63,934 bases of DNA from Gammaproteobacteria bacterium (lineage in GTDB: Bacteria; Pseudomonadota; Gammaproteobacteria; Eutrophobiales; Eutrophobiaceae), in contig JAPPLI010000214.1 of assembly GCA_028819495.1 (NCBI GenBank), positions 1-63,934 on the forward strand, written 5' to 3'. Below the pieces are notes generated by a model. That model was not told where the DNA came from, made no database searches, and saw only the letters and a list, made by a program, of their open reading frames with translations. The stretch's first letter is position 1. The number at the start of each line of letters is the position of its first letter. Position numbers and translations under genes: made by a program. Of the stretch, positions 44,456-53,927 are shown one piece after another.

Positions 44456-47400
44456 ATGAATGACAGCCAAGAAAGAAACATGTCCCAAGAGAAAGAAACG
44501 ATAATGACCTCGATTGCACAAGACACCATCGAAGCGGCGATTAAGCAGACAGCCAAGCTGAATCCGCAGGAGACCGATGGCAAATGGCTCGAAGTCGTCA
44601 CTGTGGAGTCCGGTCCATACATCAAGGAATGGGACGTCGCTGAGTGCTGGCATTGGAAAGAGTGGCCCGACAGGGAGAAGTACTTCCCGAAAACCACCAG
44701 GCAGGATCCGGCCATTGACGCTGTAGCCAAGCGTCGCAGCGATGGGCAATACATCGCCATCCAATGCAAGTCGCGGCAGCTTGACCACGAGGGGCGCGGC
44801 GATTCAATCAAAAGCGACGAGATAGCCAAATTCGCGGCGACTGCTGCTGGTGACTTCTGGGCTGAACGCTGGGTCGTCACCAATGGTGACAATCCGCTTG
44901 CGAGTGGCGCCGCGCAGTCAGTGTCTATGCAAGGAAAGCCTCTAAAGCTGGTCAACATCACCGCCGACCTTCACCAGCAGCGGCAGGCGAATGCTGCACC
45001 CGAGGAGTGCGAACACTGCCAACCGAATCCCTATGGCGATGAACGGCTGCAGACAAAATCCTGCATGCAAAACGAAGCCGTCGCCAACAGCGTCCGCATA
45101 CTCAGAGATCAAGAACGCTCAGAGAGCGGTGGACTACCGATGGGTGAGGCCCGAGGTAGAATCATCCTGCCCTGCGGAACGGGAAAGACTCGCATATCGC
45201 TCCGGATCATAGAAGAACTGACGCCTCCGGGCGAACTGTCCATCGTGCTGTGTCCGTCCATAGCGCTCGTTTCCCAGATAAGGCGCGAATACCTGCAACA
45301 CGCCTCCGCTTCGATAGACGTGCTGGCAGTCTGCTCAGACGCCACGGCGGGCTACGACCCCGGGAAAGAAGGAAGCCGCAATGCCACACTTGATCCGACA
45401 GTCGATAACAGCAATGTCAGCGCTTCCGAAGTGAAGGGCAAGGTGACCACCGATGCCGGCGAAATAGCCGAATGGATGAGCCCGGGCGCTTTCGACAACG
45501 GGATCAAGGTTCTCATTGGCACTTACCAGAGCAGCGCCAGGGTATCGGAAGCCCTGCTGATCGCCGATGTGAGCGCGCGTGTAATGATTGCCGACGAGGC
45601 GCACAGAACGGCAGGGCTGAGGCGCAAGAATTCCAAATCCGCCACTGCGAGCGAAGAGGAAAAGCGTCTTCGCGACTTTACCATCTGCCATGACAGCGCC
45701 AGGTTTCCCACCACTTACCGCGTCTACCAGACGGCTACGCCGCGCATCTACGACGGCAAGGCAACCACCGACACCGGCAACCCGAACTGGATAGTACGCT
45801 CGATGGACGACGAGACCACCTTCGGGGTAGAGCTGTACCGCAAGAGCTACCTGGAAGCCGTCCGCAACCGTTGGCTGTCCGACTACCGTATCATCGCCCT
45901 GGGTATCACCGACCCTGAGGCGTTCAAGACGGCGAACGCTCTGGCGAAGGAAACCAAAAGCACAGGACGCGGTCAGCTGACGACCACCGACTACCTGCGC
46001 GGCCTGGCGTTTGCTCTCACAATGGGCGGAGCGACTCAAGGCAAAGAAGTGGACATCAGGTCGTGCATCGCCTTCATGAACACGGTGGACAAGTCCAGGA
46101 ACATGGCGGCGGACCTCCAAACCGATAACGTGAAAGAGTGGGTCTCACGATGGCTCAGCGAGAACGCGGACGGCAGGGCTGCGTCCGATTACAGCCTCGA
46201 ACACCTGGACGCTTCGAGCAACGCCGCGGCGCGTGAAACCGCGAAGGGGCGGTTGGCTGACGCTGACGCGGCGAATCCTCACGGCATCATCAATGTGGGC
46301 ATATTCGGAGAAGGCACCGATTCGCCGTCATTGAGTGCGGTGGCGTTCCTGGAAGCTCGAAAAAGCCCCATAGATGTGGTGCAAGCCGTCGGGCGCGCAA
46401 TGCGAACCGCGCCCGACAAGGAACTGGGCTACATCGTCTGCCCTATTGTGTTTCCGCCCACTGCCGATCCCGAGAAGTGGCTGAGCACCAGCGGCCCGGA
46501 GGAAGGGTGGCAGGAGTTGGGACAGATACTACTCGCCTTGCGCTCCCACGACCAGCGTATCGAGGATAACCTCGAGGAACTCCTGCACCTGTACATCCCC
46601 AAGCCCCCGCCGGTGGAGCGCACGTTGGTGGCAGTCGCCACGAGCGAGGGCATGCGCATACAGTACGGCGAAGTCGAGGGGCCACCCGGCGCCGCGCAGG
46701 AAGCGGTCGAGCAGGCGCTGGAAGGCAAGACCCGCGCCGAGACCGGAATAGAGCATGTCAATGAAGAACCTGCTAATTACGGTACAGTGGAGATCACGCA
46801 AGTCCTCACAGGGAAGAAGAACAAGGACGGAACTGTTGAACTTCGCGCGGACTCCGTAGCCCGCGACAAGCCGAAAGCAGGCGAGGCGCGGGGCATTGTG
46901 AACATACAGCGGACCAAAGCCAAAGCCCGGAAGATGATAAATACCGGCGAGGGCGGTATTCGCGTGCAGTCGGGCAGACAGCGCGATCCCCGCAAAACCG
47001 CCAAAGAACGAGCGGAGGAAAAGGGGCAACTGATGCTCAAGTTGAGCGGGCTTGAAGATCATGGCAGCGCCATCAAGATGAACCTGCTGTCGAAGTCCGG
47101 ACTTAGCGGCAATCGCGTAATGCGTGACCTGAATATACTGGAAGGCAGTGTCACTGAAGCGGCGCGCCACCTGCGCGCTGACGAATTGCTGCCCGCGCTG
47201 AACCGGCACTTTGGGCTGGACAGGCTCAAGGAGACAGGCAAGAAGCAGGCAGACGGCTGCACCACAGCCTCACTACTGATGATGAACGCCGCCATGCTGC
47301 ACCAGCGCGTCGCCAACGGCGGCTGGCTGTCGGGCGTAAGCGACCTTTCAGTCATCAAGAATGATGTCAATGTCGTCCGTAGCATTACAAAGGAATGGAA

Positions 47401-49816
47401 CGACATAAGGGCGCATGACTTCCGTCCGGTGCTTGAACCCGCGCTGGAGGCAATATATGCCGTTGAAGAAACGGGCAAGGCTACCGGACTGCAACGGGCG
47501 CTGCATCACCTCGCCGCGGAGGCAGAGCGCATAGCCGAGACCTATGCGGACATGGGCGCCGACCATGCGGGGCCGCTGTTCAACCGCGTCATGGGCAACC
47601 AGGCATCGGATGGCGCTTACTTTACCCGGCCCGTTGCCGCGTCGCTGGCTGCCCGCCTGACGCTTGACGTGTGCGGCGCCCCGGACTGGTCCGATCCTGA
47701 GGTATGGCGTACTCACAAGGTTGTTGATCTCGCCTGCGGCAGCGGAACCCTGCTTGCCGCCATGCTCTCCGACATGAAGCGCAGGGCCACAGAGAGGGGC
47801 GCAGACACGGAGATCCTGACCTCGCTTCAGAAATTTGCAGTCGAAGATACCATCAAAGGGCTGGATATCAATCCGGTGTCACTGCAACTGGCTGCATCGC
47901 AGTTGACCGCGGGCAACCAGCGAGTCAGCTACCGGAGGATGGGGCTCCACCTGATGCCGTACGGACCCGACAGGGATGCCCCGGACAAGGTATATGTCGG
48001 CACGCTCGAACTATTGGGACAGCAGGCTGTTGTTCAAAGACCGAACGAACTGGACCTGGGTGACGATGTCATCGGTTCCCAGGCGACGTGGGAGACGGCG
48101 GACGACGCCGAACTGGAAGATGCTGTGGATGCAGTGAAGGATGCACGCATGATCATCATGAACCCGCCGTTCACTAACCGCGCCAACATGGGTGAGAAGT
48201 TCACGAAGGACATGCAGAAAATGCTGCGTGAACGAGCGGACGCGATGGAGCAGAAGCTGACGCAAGCCGACCTCTCTTTGGTGGGCTTTGTGGACAAGAA
48301 TTCAATCAGACCGCTCTTCGTTGGTCTTGCAGACCACTGCGTAGAGCGTTCCGATGGGGTGCTGACTATGATCAACCCGACAATAGCACTATCCGCACCA
48401 TCTGGTCAGCGCGAGCGGCTTGCGCTTGCCCAGCGCTTCCATATCCACACTGTGCTGACCTCGCACCAGCCTCAGAACATCAACCTGAGCCAGCATACAT
48501 CTATCAACGAGAGCATCGTGGTGATGCGGCGGCAAGATGGCGAAAAACCGCCGACCCGGTTCATCAACCTTGACAGGATGCCGATGGACGATGTCGAGGC
48601 CGCCGATTTTCATCAATGCCTGCTGAACTGCGAGGAAGGATTGATAACAAACGGCTGGGGCGAGGTTTCCTACTGGCCCGCAGAGCGCATCGAAGCTGGC
48701 GACTGGACGGCGGGGGTGTTTCGGTCTCCAGAACTGGCCGATGCAGCTTGTGATTTCGCCACTGATGAGTCGCTTATTCAGATGAAGGACCAAAACATGG
48801 TGCCATCAGCAGTGTTAAGTGGGGGGGCGCAATTGAGTGAGTTCCCGGTCGCGCTCGCTGGTACGCCAGGCGCTTTCCCGGTCTTTTATTCCAAGTCTGC
48901 CGAGACCCAGCGAAACATTCGAGGTGTACCAGACAAATATCGAGCGCCCCGAAGGACTGTTCCACAAAGTGAATGGGTGAAAATTCCTGGCACCAATGGC
49001 CTGCAGCATCCTGACACTGTCCGTCGGATCGTGGACAAAACCGCTCACCTGTTGGTGACAGGCGGGCAGCGCACCGGGACAGGCCGTTTGACAGCAGTGG
49101 CGCAGGAGGAACGGTGTGTCGGCACAAGTTGGCTGCCGGTGCCGGGTGTCACGCTGGAACAGGCCAAAGCAGCGTGCGTCTTTCTCAACTCGACCGTAGG
49201 GCGGCTGCAACTGTTGCGCAATCCTGCAAAGACATTGGAGTTTCCAGACTACAGCCCTGCGGGCCTGAAAACGGTCCGTTTGCCCGATCTTTCCAACAGC
49301 GACCTCGTCGCCAAACTGGCTCAATGTTGGGAAGCCACAGCTGAGACCGAAGTCCCACAATTCCGCGACGGCGAATGCGAAGTGCGCCGCCTCTGGGATG
49401 AAGCCGTCGCCGAGGCGATGGGCTGGGACGCCGCCGAGCTTGAGCGCCTGCGTCTGCTGCTGCACCAGGAACCACATGTGCGCGGTCTGGGCTACGGGCA
49501 GTACGCCGACGAAGTGGAGGCCGAGCCTGCCGAACGTGAGCGCTTCAATAAACTGGCCGACCAATGGGAAATGGAGACCATCTTTTTGTCAAAAATTGGT
49601 GACGCGTGTCAGCATCCCGCTTATCAAGAAATTATCAGCATGGGCGAACCGGCTGTGCCCCTGATTCTGCAAAGGATGCAAGGAGAGTGGGGACACTGGG
49701 ACCGTGCGTTGGGAGACATTACAGGCGCAAATCCAGTAAAGCGGTCCGACTGGGGCAATATTGCTGCGATTCAGGCTTCCTGGCTGGAATGGGGCGAAGC
49801 CAATGGATATATCTAA
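44456..49816 (+). CDS. Single-chain Type ISP-like restriction-modification enzyme (nuclease-helicase-methyltransferase)
   Basis: The 1786-residue protein combines all activities. A PD-(D/E)XK nuclease has Asp88 and Gln103-x-Lys105 (IDAVAKR, IAIQCKS). A superfamily 2 helicase has Walker A CGTGKT near 240, DEAH at 380-383, QTATPRIY and the late motif VVQAVGRAMRT. An N6-adenine methyltransferase follows with motif I DLACGSG from 1091 and NPPF from 1236. The C-terminal 400 residues are probably the target-recognition domain. Such enzymes methylate one strand and cut unmodified DNA after translocation. Base composition is GC-rich like the host. ATG 44456 lacks a good ribosome binding site; starts at 44480 or 44504 are possible. 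Confidence 0.9.
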   Translation: MNDSQERNMSQEKETIMTSIAQDTIEAAIKQTAKLNPQETDGKWLEVVTVESGPYIKEWDVAECWHWKEWPDREKYFPKTTRQDPAIDAVAKRRSDGQYIAIQCKSRQLDHEGRGDSIKSDEIAKFAATAAGDFWAERWVVTNGDNPLASGAAQSVSMQGKPLKLVNITADLHQQRQANAAPEECEHCQPNPYGDERLQTKSCMQNEAVANSVRILRDQERSESGGLPMGEARGRIILPCGTGKTRISLRIIEELTPPGELSIVLCPSIALVSQIRREYLQHASASIDVLAVCSDATAGYDPGKEGSRNATLDPTVDNSNVSASEVKGKVTTDAGEIAEWMSPGAFDNGIKVLIGTYQSSARVSEALLIADVSARVMIADEAHRTAGLRRKNSKSATASEEEKRLRDFTICHDSARFPTTYRVYQTATPRIYDGKATTDTGNPNWIVRSMDDETTFGVELYRKSYLEAVRNRWLSDYRIIALGITDPEAFKTANALAKETKSTGRGQLTTTDYLRGLAFALTMGGATQGKEVDIRSCIAFMNTVDKSRNMAADLQTDNVKEWVSRWLSENADGRAASDYSLEHLDASSNAAARETAKGRLADADAANPHGIINVGIFGEGTDSPSLSAVAFLEARKSPIDVVQAVGRAMRTAPDKELGYIVCPIVFPPTADPEKWLSTSGPEEGWQELGQILLALRSHDQRIEDNLEELLHLYIPKPPPVERTLVAVATSEGMRIQYGEVEGPPGAAQEAVEQALEGKTRAETGIEHVNEEPANYGTVEITQVLTGKKNKDGTVELRADSVARDKPKAGEARGIVNIQRTKAKARKMINTGEGGIRVQSGRQRDPRKTAKERAEEKGQLMLKLSGLEDHGSAIKMNLLSKSGLSGNRVMRDLNILEGSVTEAARHLRADELLPALNRHFGLDRLKETGKKQADGCTTASLLMMNAAMLHQRVANGGWLSGVSDLSVIKNDVNVVRSITKEWNDIRAHDFRPVLEPALEAIYAVEETGKATGLQRALHHLAAEAERIAETYADMGADHAGPLFNRVMGNQASDGAYFTRPVAASLAARLTLDVCGAPDWSDPEVWRTHKVVDLACGSGTLLAAMLSDMKRRATERGADTEILTSLQKFAVEDTIKGLDINPVSLQLAASQLTAGNQRVSYRRMGLHLMPYGPDRDAPDKVYVGTLELLGQQAVVQRPNELDLGDDVIGSQATWETADDAELEDAVDAVKDARMIIMNPPFTNRANMGEKFTKDMQKMLRERADAMEQKLTQADLSLVGFVDKNSIRPLFVGLADHCVERSDGVLTMINPTIALSAPSGQRERLALAQRFHIHTVLTSHQPQNINLSQHTSINESIVVMRRQDGEKPPTRFINLDRMPMDDVEAADFHQCLLNCEEGLITNGWGEVSYWPAERIEAGDWTAGVFRSPELADAACDFATDESLIQMKDQNMVPSAVLSGGAQLSEFPVALAGTPGAFPVFYSKSAETQRNIRGVPDKYRAPRRTVPQSEWVKIPGTNGLQHPDTVRRIVDKTAHLLVTGGQRTGTGRLTAVAQEERCVGTSWLPVPGVTLEQAKAACVFLNSTVGRLQLLRNPAKTLEFPDYSPAGLKTVRLPDLSNSDLVAKLAQCWEATAETEVPQFRDGECEVRRLWDEAVAEAMGWDAAELERLRLLLHQEPHVRGLGYGQYADEVEAEPAERERFNKLADQWEMETIFLSKIGDACQHPAYQEIISMGEPAVPLILQRMQGEWGHWDRALGDITGANPVKRSDWGNIAAIQASWLEWGEANGYI

Positions 49817-50255
49817 CTGGATGAGGTTGATTGCTCAAGCATTTCCAAGGTTATCCGGAGAAGGCTATGAAATCGTAGGGGAATCCTCCAAACGATATAA
49901 CTGCATTGCTTATGCCGCCAACGACACCAATGAATGGTGGGATATAATTGGAAAGCGGTACTGGCCTGATTACGCCACGCGTACAGACCGTATGGAAAGC
50001 CTGATTGAAGTATTCACCGGCATGGGATATCAGCGATGCCAGGACAGCAGTCTTGAAAGCGGCTACGAAAAGGTCGCGCTGTACGAAGAACAGGGTGAGT
50101 GGAAACACGCTTCATTACAGACCCCCAACGGACGCTGGCGCAGCAAAATGGGGCCAGGGCCGGTAATAGAACACCTCAGCCCGGAGTCGCTTTCCGATGG
50201 GGTGTACGGCAACCCGACAATCTACATGCGAAGGTCCGCAAGTGACACTTACTAG
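49803..50255 (+). CDS. Small protein coupled to the Type ISP-like enzyme (DUF7689-like)
   Basis: From ATG 49803 the protein has 150 residues and overlaps the restriction-modification gene by 14 bp. The segments RYNCIAYAANDTNEWW near 28-43 and VALYEEQGEWKHASLQTPNGRWRSKMGPG near 97-125 form a compact domain seen in small bacterial proteins of unknown role (I think the DUF7689 group). A conserved Cys and His suggest a papain-like or NlpC-like fold, which is speculative. Coupling to the large enzyme suggests an accessory, anti-toxin or effector role. Confidence 0.6.
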   Translation: MDISNWMRLIAQAFPRLSGEGYEIVGESSKRYNCIAYAANDTNEWWDIIGKRYWPDYATRTDRMESLIEVFTGMGYQRCQDSSLESGYEKVALYEEQGEWKHASLQTPNGRWRSKMGPGPVIEHLSPESLSDGVYGNPTIYMRRSASDTY

Positions 50256-50356
50256 CAGCGAATCCGAAGGAGCCAGGCTCTTTTCATTCGTACAGAAACT
50301 AAAGCTACTGACACTCTTCCCGTTCTTGAGTCACTAACCGTTCAGGGAAATTCAGA

Positions 50357-51139
50357 TTAATCTTCGACGACAATGTCCCTTACGTCGTAGACCCCGGGAT
50401 GGTCCGGGTAGTTGAGCTGCAGCACCCGCACGGTATCAGCCGACAGGTCCGGCATTTCCAGGACTTTATAGGCCTTGGCCATCAGCACCAGGGCATCGGG
50501 GACCGAGGGCGTGCGCGGGTAGGACTCGACCACGGTCCTGGCCCGGTTCACTGCGGCCAGGTACGCGCCCCGCTTCAGGTAATACTCGGCCACGTGTATT
50601 TCGTGCCTGGCAAGGCGGTTGCGCAGGAATACCATGCGCTTTTGCGCGTCCTCGGCATACTGGCTCTGCGGGTATTTTTCCAGCAGTTCGGAAAAGGCAT
50701 GGAACGCAGTCATGGCCGAACTCTGGTCGCGCTGGCTGGAATCGATGGGCAGGAACCGTTCCGTCAACCCCCTGCCGCGGTTGAAGTTGACCAGGCCCTT
50801 CAGGAAGTAGGCATAATCGACGTGGGTGTTCTGGGGATAAAGGCGGATAAAGCGGTCGCAGGCCGCGATGGACGATTCGAACTCTTCCGTCTTGTAATAG
50901 GCGTAGGCCAGGTCCAGCAGCGATTGCTGCCCGTAAACGCCGAACGGGAAACGGGTTTCGAGGAACTCGTAATACTCGACCGCCTTGCTGTAATAGCCGG
51001 AATCGAGCGCGCCCTTGGCCTCGGAGTAGAGGCGTTCAACCGTCCAGTTTTTGGCCTCATCACCATCCTTGTCGCCGAACCAGGCGCAACCGCCGAGCAG
51101 CAGGAGTATGCAAATACAGGATATCAGGTGGCGATACAT
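50357..51139 (-). CDS. bamD: Outer membrane assembly lipoprotein BamD
   Basis: The 260-residue lipoprotein has signal peptide and lipobox LLGGC with lipidated Cys18, then five TPR-like repeats (AKGALDSGYYSKAVEYYEFL; FLKGLVNFNRGRGLTERF). BamD is the essential partner of BamA in outer-membrane protein insertion. FLPIDSSQRDQSSAMTAFHAF is a family hallmark. It is the first core gene to the right of the island, and its 3' end faces the 3' end of nadE across the inserted DNA. Confidence 0.95.
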   Translation of the reverse strand: MYRHLISCICILLLLGGCAWFGDKDGDEAKNWTVERLYSEAKGALDSGYYSKAVEYYEFLETRFPFGVYGQQSLLDLAYAYYKTEEFESSIAACDRFIRLYPQNTHVDYAYFLKGLVNFNRGRGLTERFLPIDSSQRDQSSAMTAFHAFSELLEKYPQSQYAEDAQKRMVFLRNRLARHEIHVAEYYLKRGAYLAAVNRARTVVESYPRTPSVPDALVLMAKAYKVLEMPDLSADTVRVLQLNYPDHPGVYDVRDIVVED

Positions 51140-51301
51140 ATCATTTCCGGATCAGAATGGTTCACCCGCAAATAATCTCATAAAACCCGTTGTCAAGACA
51201 ATAATAGAGTGTCCCTGAGGGCGACACGAATTAACAGTTCATGCTATAATCTCACCTTTTTAACAGCCTGTAAGGCATGAATGAGTTTGAGGTTGTACGG
51301 A
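51140..51301. promoter_or_regulatory. Divergent bamD/petA promoter region with a small hairpin repeat
   Basis: This 160-bp gap holds promoters for bamD and for petABC-sspA. It includes TGTCCCTGAGGGCGACA at 51210-51226, similar to TGTCCC/GGGACA hairpins that flank rsmI. TGAGG about 10 bases before ATG 51302 is the petA ribosome binding site. Confidence 0.4.
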
Positions 51302-51907
51302 ATGAAGAACGATGGAGTTAACACTGAACGCCGCCGCTTTCTCACCACCACCGCATCCGTCGTAGGCGGTGCAGGCGCGCTGGCCGCCAGCGTGCCGTTC
51401 GTCTCCACCCTGACGCCCAGCGCCAGGGCCAGGGCAATCGGCGCGCCGGTCGAGACCGATATCGGTGAACTGGAGTTCGGGGAGCGCAAGATAGTCAAAT
51501 GGCGCGGGAAACCGGTGTGGATACTGCGGCGTGACGATGCGGCCATTGATGATCTCAGGGAGCGGGATGATGAGCTGAGAGATCCGGCCTCGAAAACCGA
51601 CCAGCAGCCGTTCTACGCCAGGAACGAGTATCGTTCGCAACGTTCGGAATACCTGATCGTGCTGGGAATCTGCACCCACCTGGGATGTTCGCCCGTTTAC
51701 GTCAGGAAAGGGGAAGGGGAGGCCCACCAGCTCGGCGCCGACTGGCAGGGAGGCTTCTTCTGCCCCTGTCACGGCAGCCGTTTCGACCTGGCCGGCAGGG
51801 TCTACAAGGGCGTGCCGGCGCCCGCCAACCTGGTCGTTCCGCCGCACCAGTACCTGAGCGATACCAAGGTATTGATCGGCGACGACTCGGGTGTTGCACA
51901 GTCATGA
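51302..51907 (+). CDS. petA: Ubiquinol-cytochrome c reductase Rieske iron-sulfur subunit
   Basis: From ATG 51302 the protein has 201 residues. A Tat-type signal (TERRRFLTTTASVVGG) gives the membrane anchor, followed by the Rieske domain with CTHLGC and CPCHGSRFD supplying two Cys and two His ligands plus the disulfide. It passes electrons from ubiquinol to cytochrome c1 in the bc1 complex. GAGG upstream favours this start over the ATG at 51281. It is the first gene of a petABC operon and overlaps petB by 4 bp. Confidence 0.96.
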   Translation: MKNDGVNTERRRFLTTTASVVGGAGALAASVPFVSTLTPSARARAIGAPVETDIGELEFGERKIVKWRGKPVWILRRDDAAIDDLRERDDELRDPASKTDQQPFYARNEYRSQRSEYLIVLGICTHLGCSPVYVRKGEGEAHQLGADWQGGFFCPCHGSRFDLAGRVYKGVPAPANLVVPPHQYLSDTKVLIGDDSGVAQS

Positions 51908-53124
51908 TTAAATATCTTGTTGCATTGCGCGACTGGGTGGACGCGCGCTTTCCGTTGTTGCAACTGTGGAACGACCACCTGGCCCGCTATTACGCCCCGA
52001 AGAACTTCAATTTCTGGTATTTTTTCGGTTCGCTGGCCCTGTTCGTACTGTTGATCCAGATCGTCACCGGCATCTGGCTGACCATGAACTACAAGCCGTC
52101 TGCGGAAAACGCGTTCGCCTCGGTCGAATACATCATGCGCGACGTGGAATGGGGCTGGTGGATCCGTTACATGCACTCGACCGGCGCCTCCGCGTTCTTT
52201 ATCGTGATCTACCTGCACATGTACCGCGCCATGCTCTACGGTTCCTACAAGCGGCCCAGGGAACTGCTGTGGATTATCGGCATGCTCATCTACTTTACCC
52301 TGATGGCCGAGGCGTTCTTCGGCTACCTGCTTCCCTGGGGGCAGATGTCGTACTGGGGCGCCCAGGTTATCATTTCCCTGTTCGGCGCGTTGCCGCTGGT
52401 GGGAGACGAACTGGCCCTGTGGATACGGGGCGACTTCGTCGTGTCCGACGTAACCCTGAACCGGTTTTTCTCCCTGCATGTCATCGCCTTCCCCCTGGTG
52501 CTGTGCGGCCTGGTGGGTGCGCACCTGATCGCCCTGCACGAGGTAGGCTCGAACAACCCGGACGGAATCGAGATAAAGGATCACAAGGACGCAGACGGCG
52601 TACCGCTGGACGGTATTCCGTTCCACCCTTACTACACTGTCAAGGATATCGTCGGTGTAGTGGTGTTCCTGATCATTTTCTGCGCGGTCGTGTTTTTAAC
52701 GCCCGAGATGGGCGGCTATTTTATCGAAGCCAACAATTTCGTCCCTGCCGACCCGCTCAAGACCCCGGAACATATCGCACCGGTATGGTACTTCACGCCG
52801 TTCTATGCCATCCTGCGGGCCGTGCCGAGCCAGTTCGGCGGCGTGGTTGCCATGGGCGCGGCAACGCTGCTGTTCTTTTTCCTGCCCTGGCTGGACCGCA
52901 GCCCGGTTAAGTCAATCCGCTACCGGGGCTGGAAGTACAAGACCGCCCTGGGCCTGTTCACCGTCAGTTTCCTGGCGCTGGGCTGGCTGGGTCTGCAGCC
53001 CGCCACCACGACCTACACCTGGATGGCGCGCGTGTTCTCCCTGATCTATTTCCTGTTTTTCCTGTTGATGCCGTTTTATACGGCATCCGACAATGACAAG
53101 CCGGTACCGGAGCGGGTGACATGA
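51904..53124 (+). CDS. petB: Ubiquinol-cytochrome c reductase cytochrome b subunit
   Basis: From ATG 51904 the 406-residue integral membrane protein has eight or nine spans. Heme-ligating His residues lie in STGASAFFIVIYLHMYRA and FFSLHVIAFPLVLCGLVGAH. The quinol-oxidation segment contains the PEWY equivalent APVWYFTPFYAILR. The upstream in-frame extension to 51685 overlaps petA and is not real. It overlaps both petA and petC by ATGA, so all three subunits are co-translated. Confidence 0.96.
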   Translation: MIKYLVALRDWVDARFPLLQLWNDHLARYYAPKNFNFWYFFGSLALFVLLIQIVTGIWLTMNYKPSAENAFASVEYIMRDVEWGWWIRYMHSTGASAFFIVIYLHMYRAMLYGSYKRPRELLWIIGMLIYFTLMAEAFFGYLLPWGQMSYWGAQVIISLFGALPLVGDELALWIRGDFVVSDVTLNRFFSLHVIAFPLVLCGLVGAHLIALHEVGSNNPDGIEIKDHKDADGVPLDGIPFHPYYTVKDIVGVVVFLIIFCAVVFLTPEMGGYFIEANNFVPADPLKTPEHIAPVWYFTPFYAILRAVPSQFGGVVAMGAATLLFFFLPWLDRSPVKSIRYRGWKYKTALGLFTVSFLALGWLGLQPATTTYTWMARVFSLIYFLFFLLMPFYTASDNDKPVPERVT

Positions 53125-53927
53125 TGGGGCTGAGCGTTTCCGTAGTCGGACGGGGACGGAATTCAATTCCGTCCCCTGTTGCTCTGTTACTGTTGCTTCT
53201 GCTGTTGCCGGCCGCCCCCTGCTGGTCGGCCGGAACCGGCGGCGATCTGATGCGCGCCGAGGTTGACCTGTCCAATCGCAAATCGCTGCAGCGCGGCGCC
53301 CGCACTTTCGTAAACTATTGCCTCAGTTGCCATTCGGCTTCGTTCATGCGCTATAACCGCCTGGGCAGGGACCTGAACATAAGCGAGGGCGTGCTGAAGG
53401 AGAACTTCATGTTCGGGACCGACAAGCCGGGCGATACCATGACGGTTGCACTGAACAGGCGCGAGGCGGAAAAGTACTTCGGTATCGCCGTGCCCGACCT
53501 CTCCGTAACCGCCCGTTCCCGCGGCGCGGACTGGTTGTATACCTACCTGATGACGTTCTACCGGGACCCGTCCCGTCCCACCGGCGTCAACAACCTGGCT
53601 TACGAGGACACTGCCATGCCCCACGTGCTCTGGCAACTGCAGGGCTGGCAGGAACCCGTTTACAAGGAAGTGATCCACGATGACGGCAGGATCACAAGGG
53701 AGATTGATTACCTGGAGGTCGTTACCGAACCGTACGATAAGCCGGCACCCTACCGGGATGAAAGCTACGAGGAGACGGTGAGCGACCTGGTGAATTTCAT
53801 GGTTTACCTGGGAGAGCCAATCAAACTGAAACGCAACACCATCGGCGCCTGGACGATCGTCTACCTGCTGGTGTTGCTGGTTATAGTCTACCTGCTCAAG
53901 CGGGAATACTGGCGGGAAATAAAATGA
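53121..53927 (+). CDS. petC: Cytochrome c1 with a repeat-altered signal peptide
   Basis: The 268-residue protein has heme motif CLSCH at 67-71, a distal Met region near DTAMPHVLWQLQG and a C-terminal membrane anchor (TIVYLLVLLVIVYLLKREYW). The N-terminus is odd: the ATGA-coupled start gives MMGLSVSVV followed by RGRNSIPSP (11-19), encoded by a family A palindrome, then the hydrophobic core ALLLLLLLLPAAPCWSA. The signal peptide therefore carries a repeat-derived basic n-region. Otherwise it is a normal cytochrome c1 that accepts electrons from the Rieske protein. Confidence 0.95.
   Translation: MMGLSVSVVGRGRNSIPSPVALLLLLLLLPAAPCWSAGTGGDLMRAEVDLSNRKSLQRGARTFVNYCLSCHSASFMRYNRLGRDLNISEGVLKENFMFGTDKPGDTMTVALNRREAEKYFGIAVPDLSVTARSRGADWLYTYLMTFYRDPSRPTGVNNLAYEDTAMPHVLWQLQGWQEPVYKEVIHDDGRITREIDYLEVVTEPYDKPAPYRDESYEETVSDLVNFMVYLGEPIKLKRNTIGAWTIVYLLVLLVIVYLLKREYWREIK
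53152..53176. repeat. Family A palindrome inside the petC signal sequence
   Basis: GGGGACGGAATTCAATTCCGTCCCC is a perfect 25-bp palindrome around a central base. It is translated as part of the cytochrome c1 n-region (residues 11-19) and begins 31 bases after the start codon, close enough for its RNA hairpin to influence petC translation. Confidence 0.9.

Noticed and set aside
51685..51903. N-terminal extension of cytochrome b
   Set aside because: It lies in another frame of petA; the ATGA-overlapping start at 51904 gives the standard protein.
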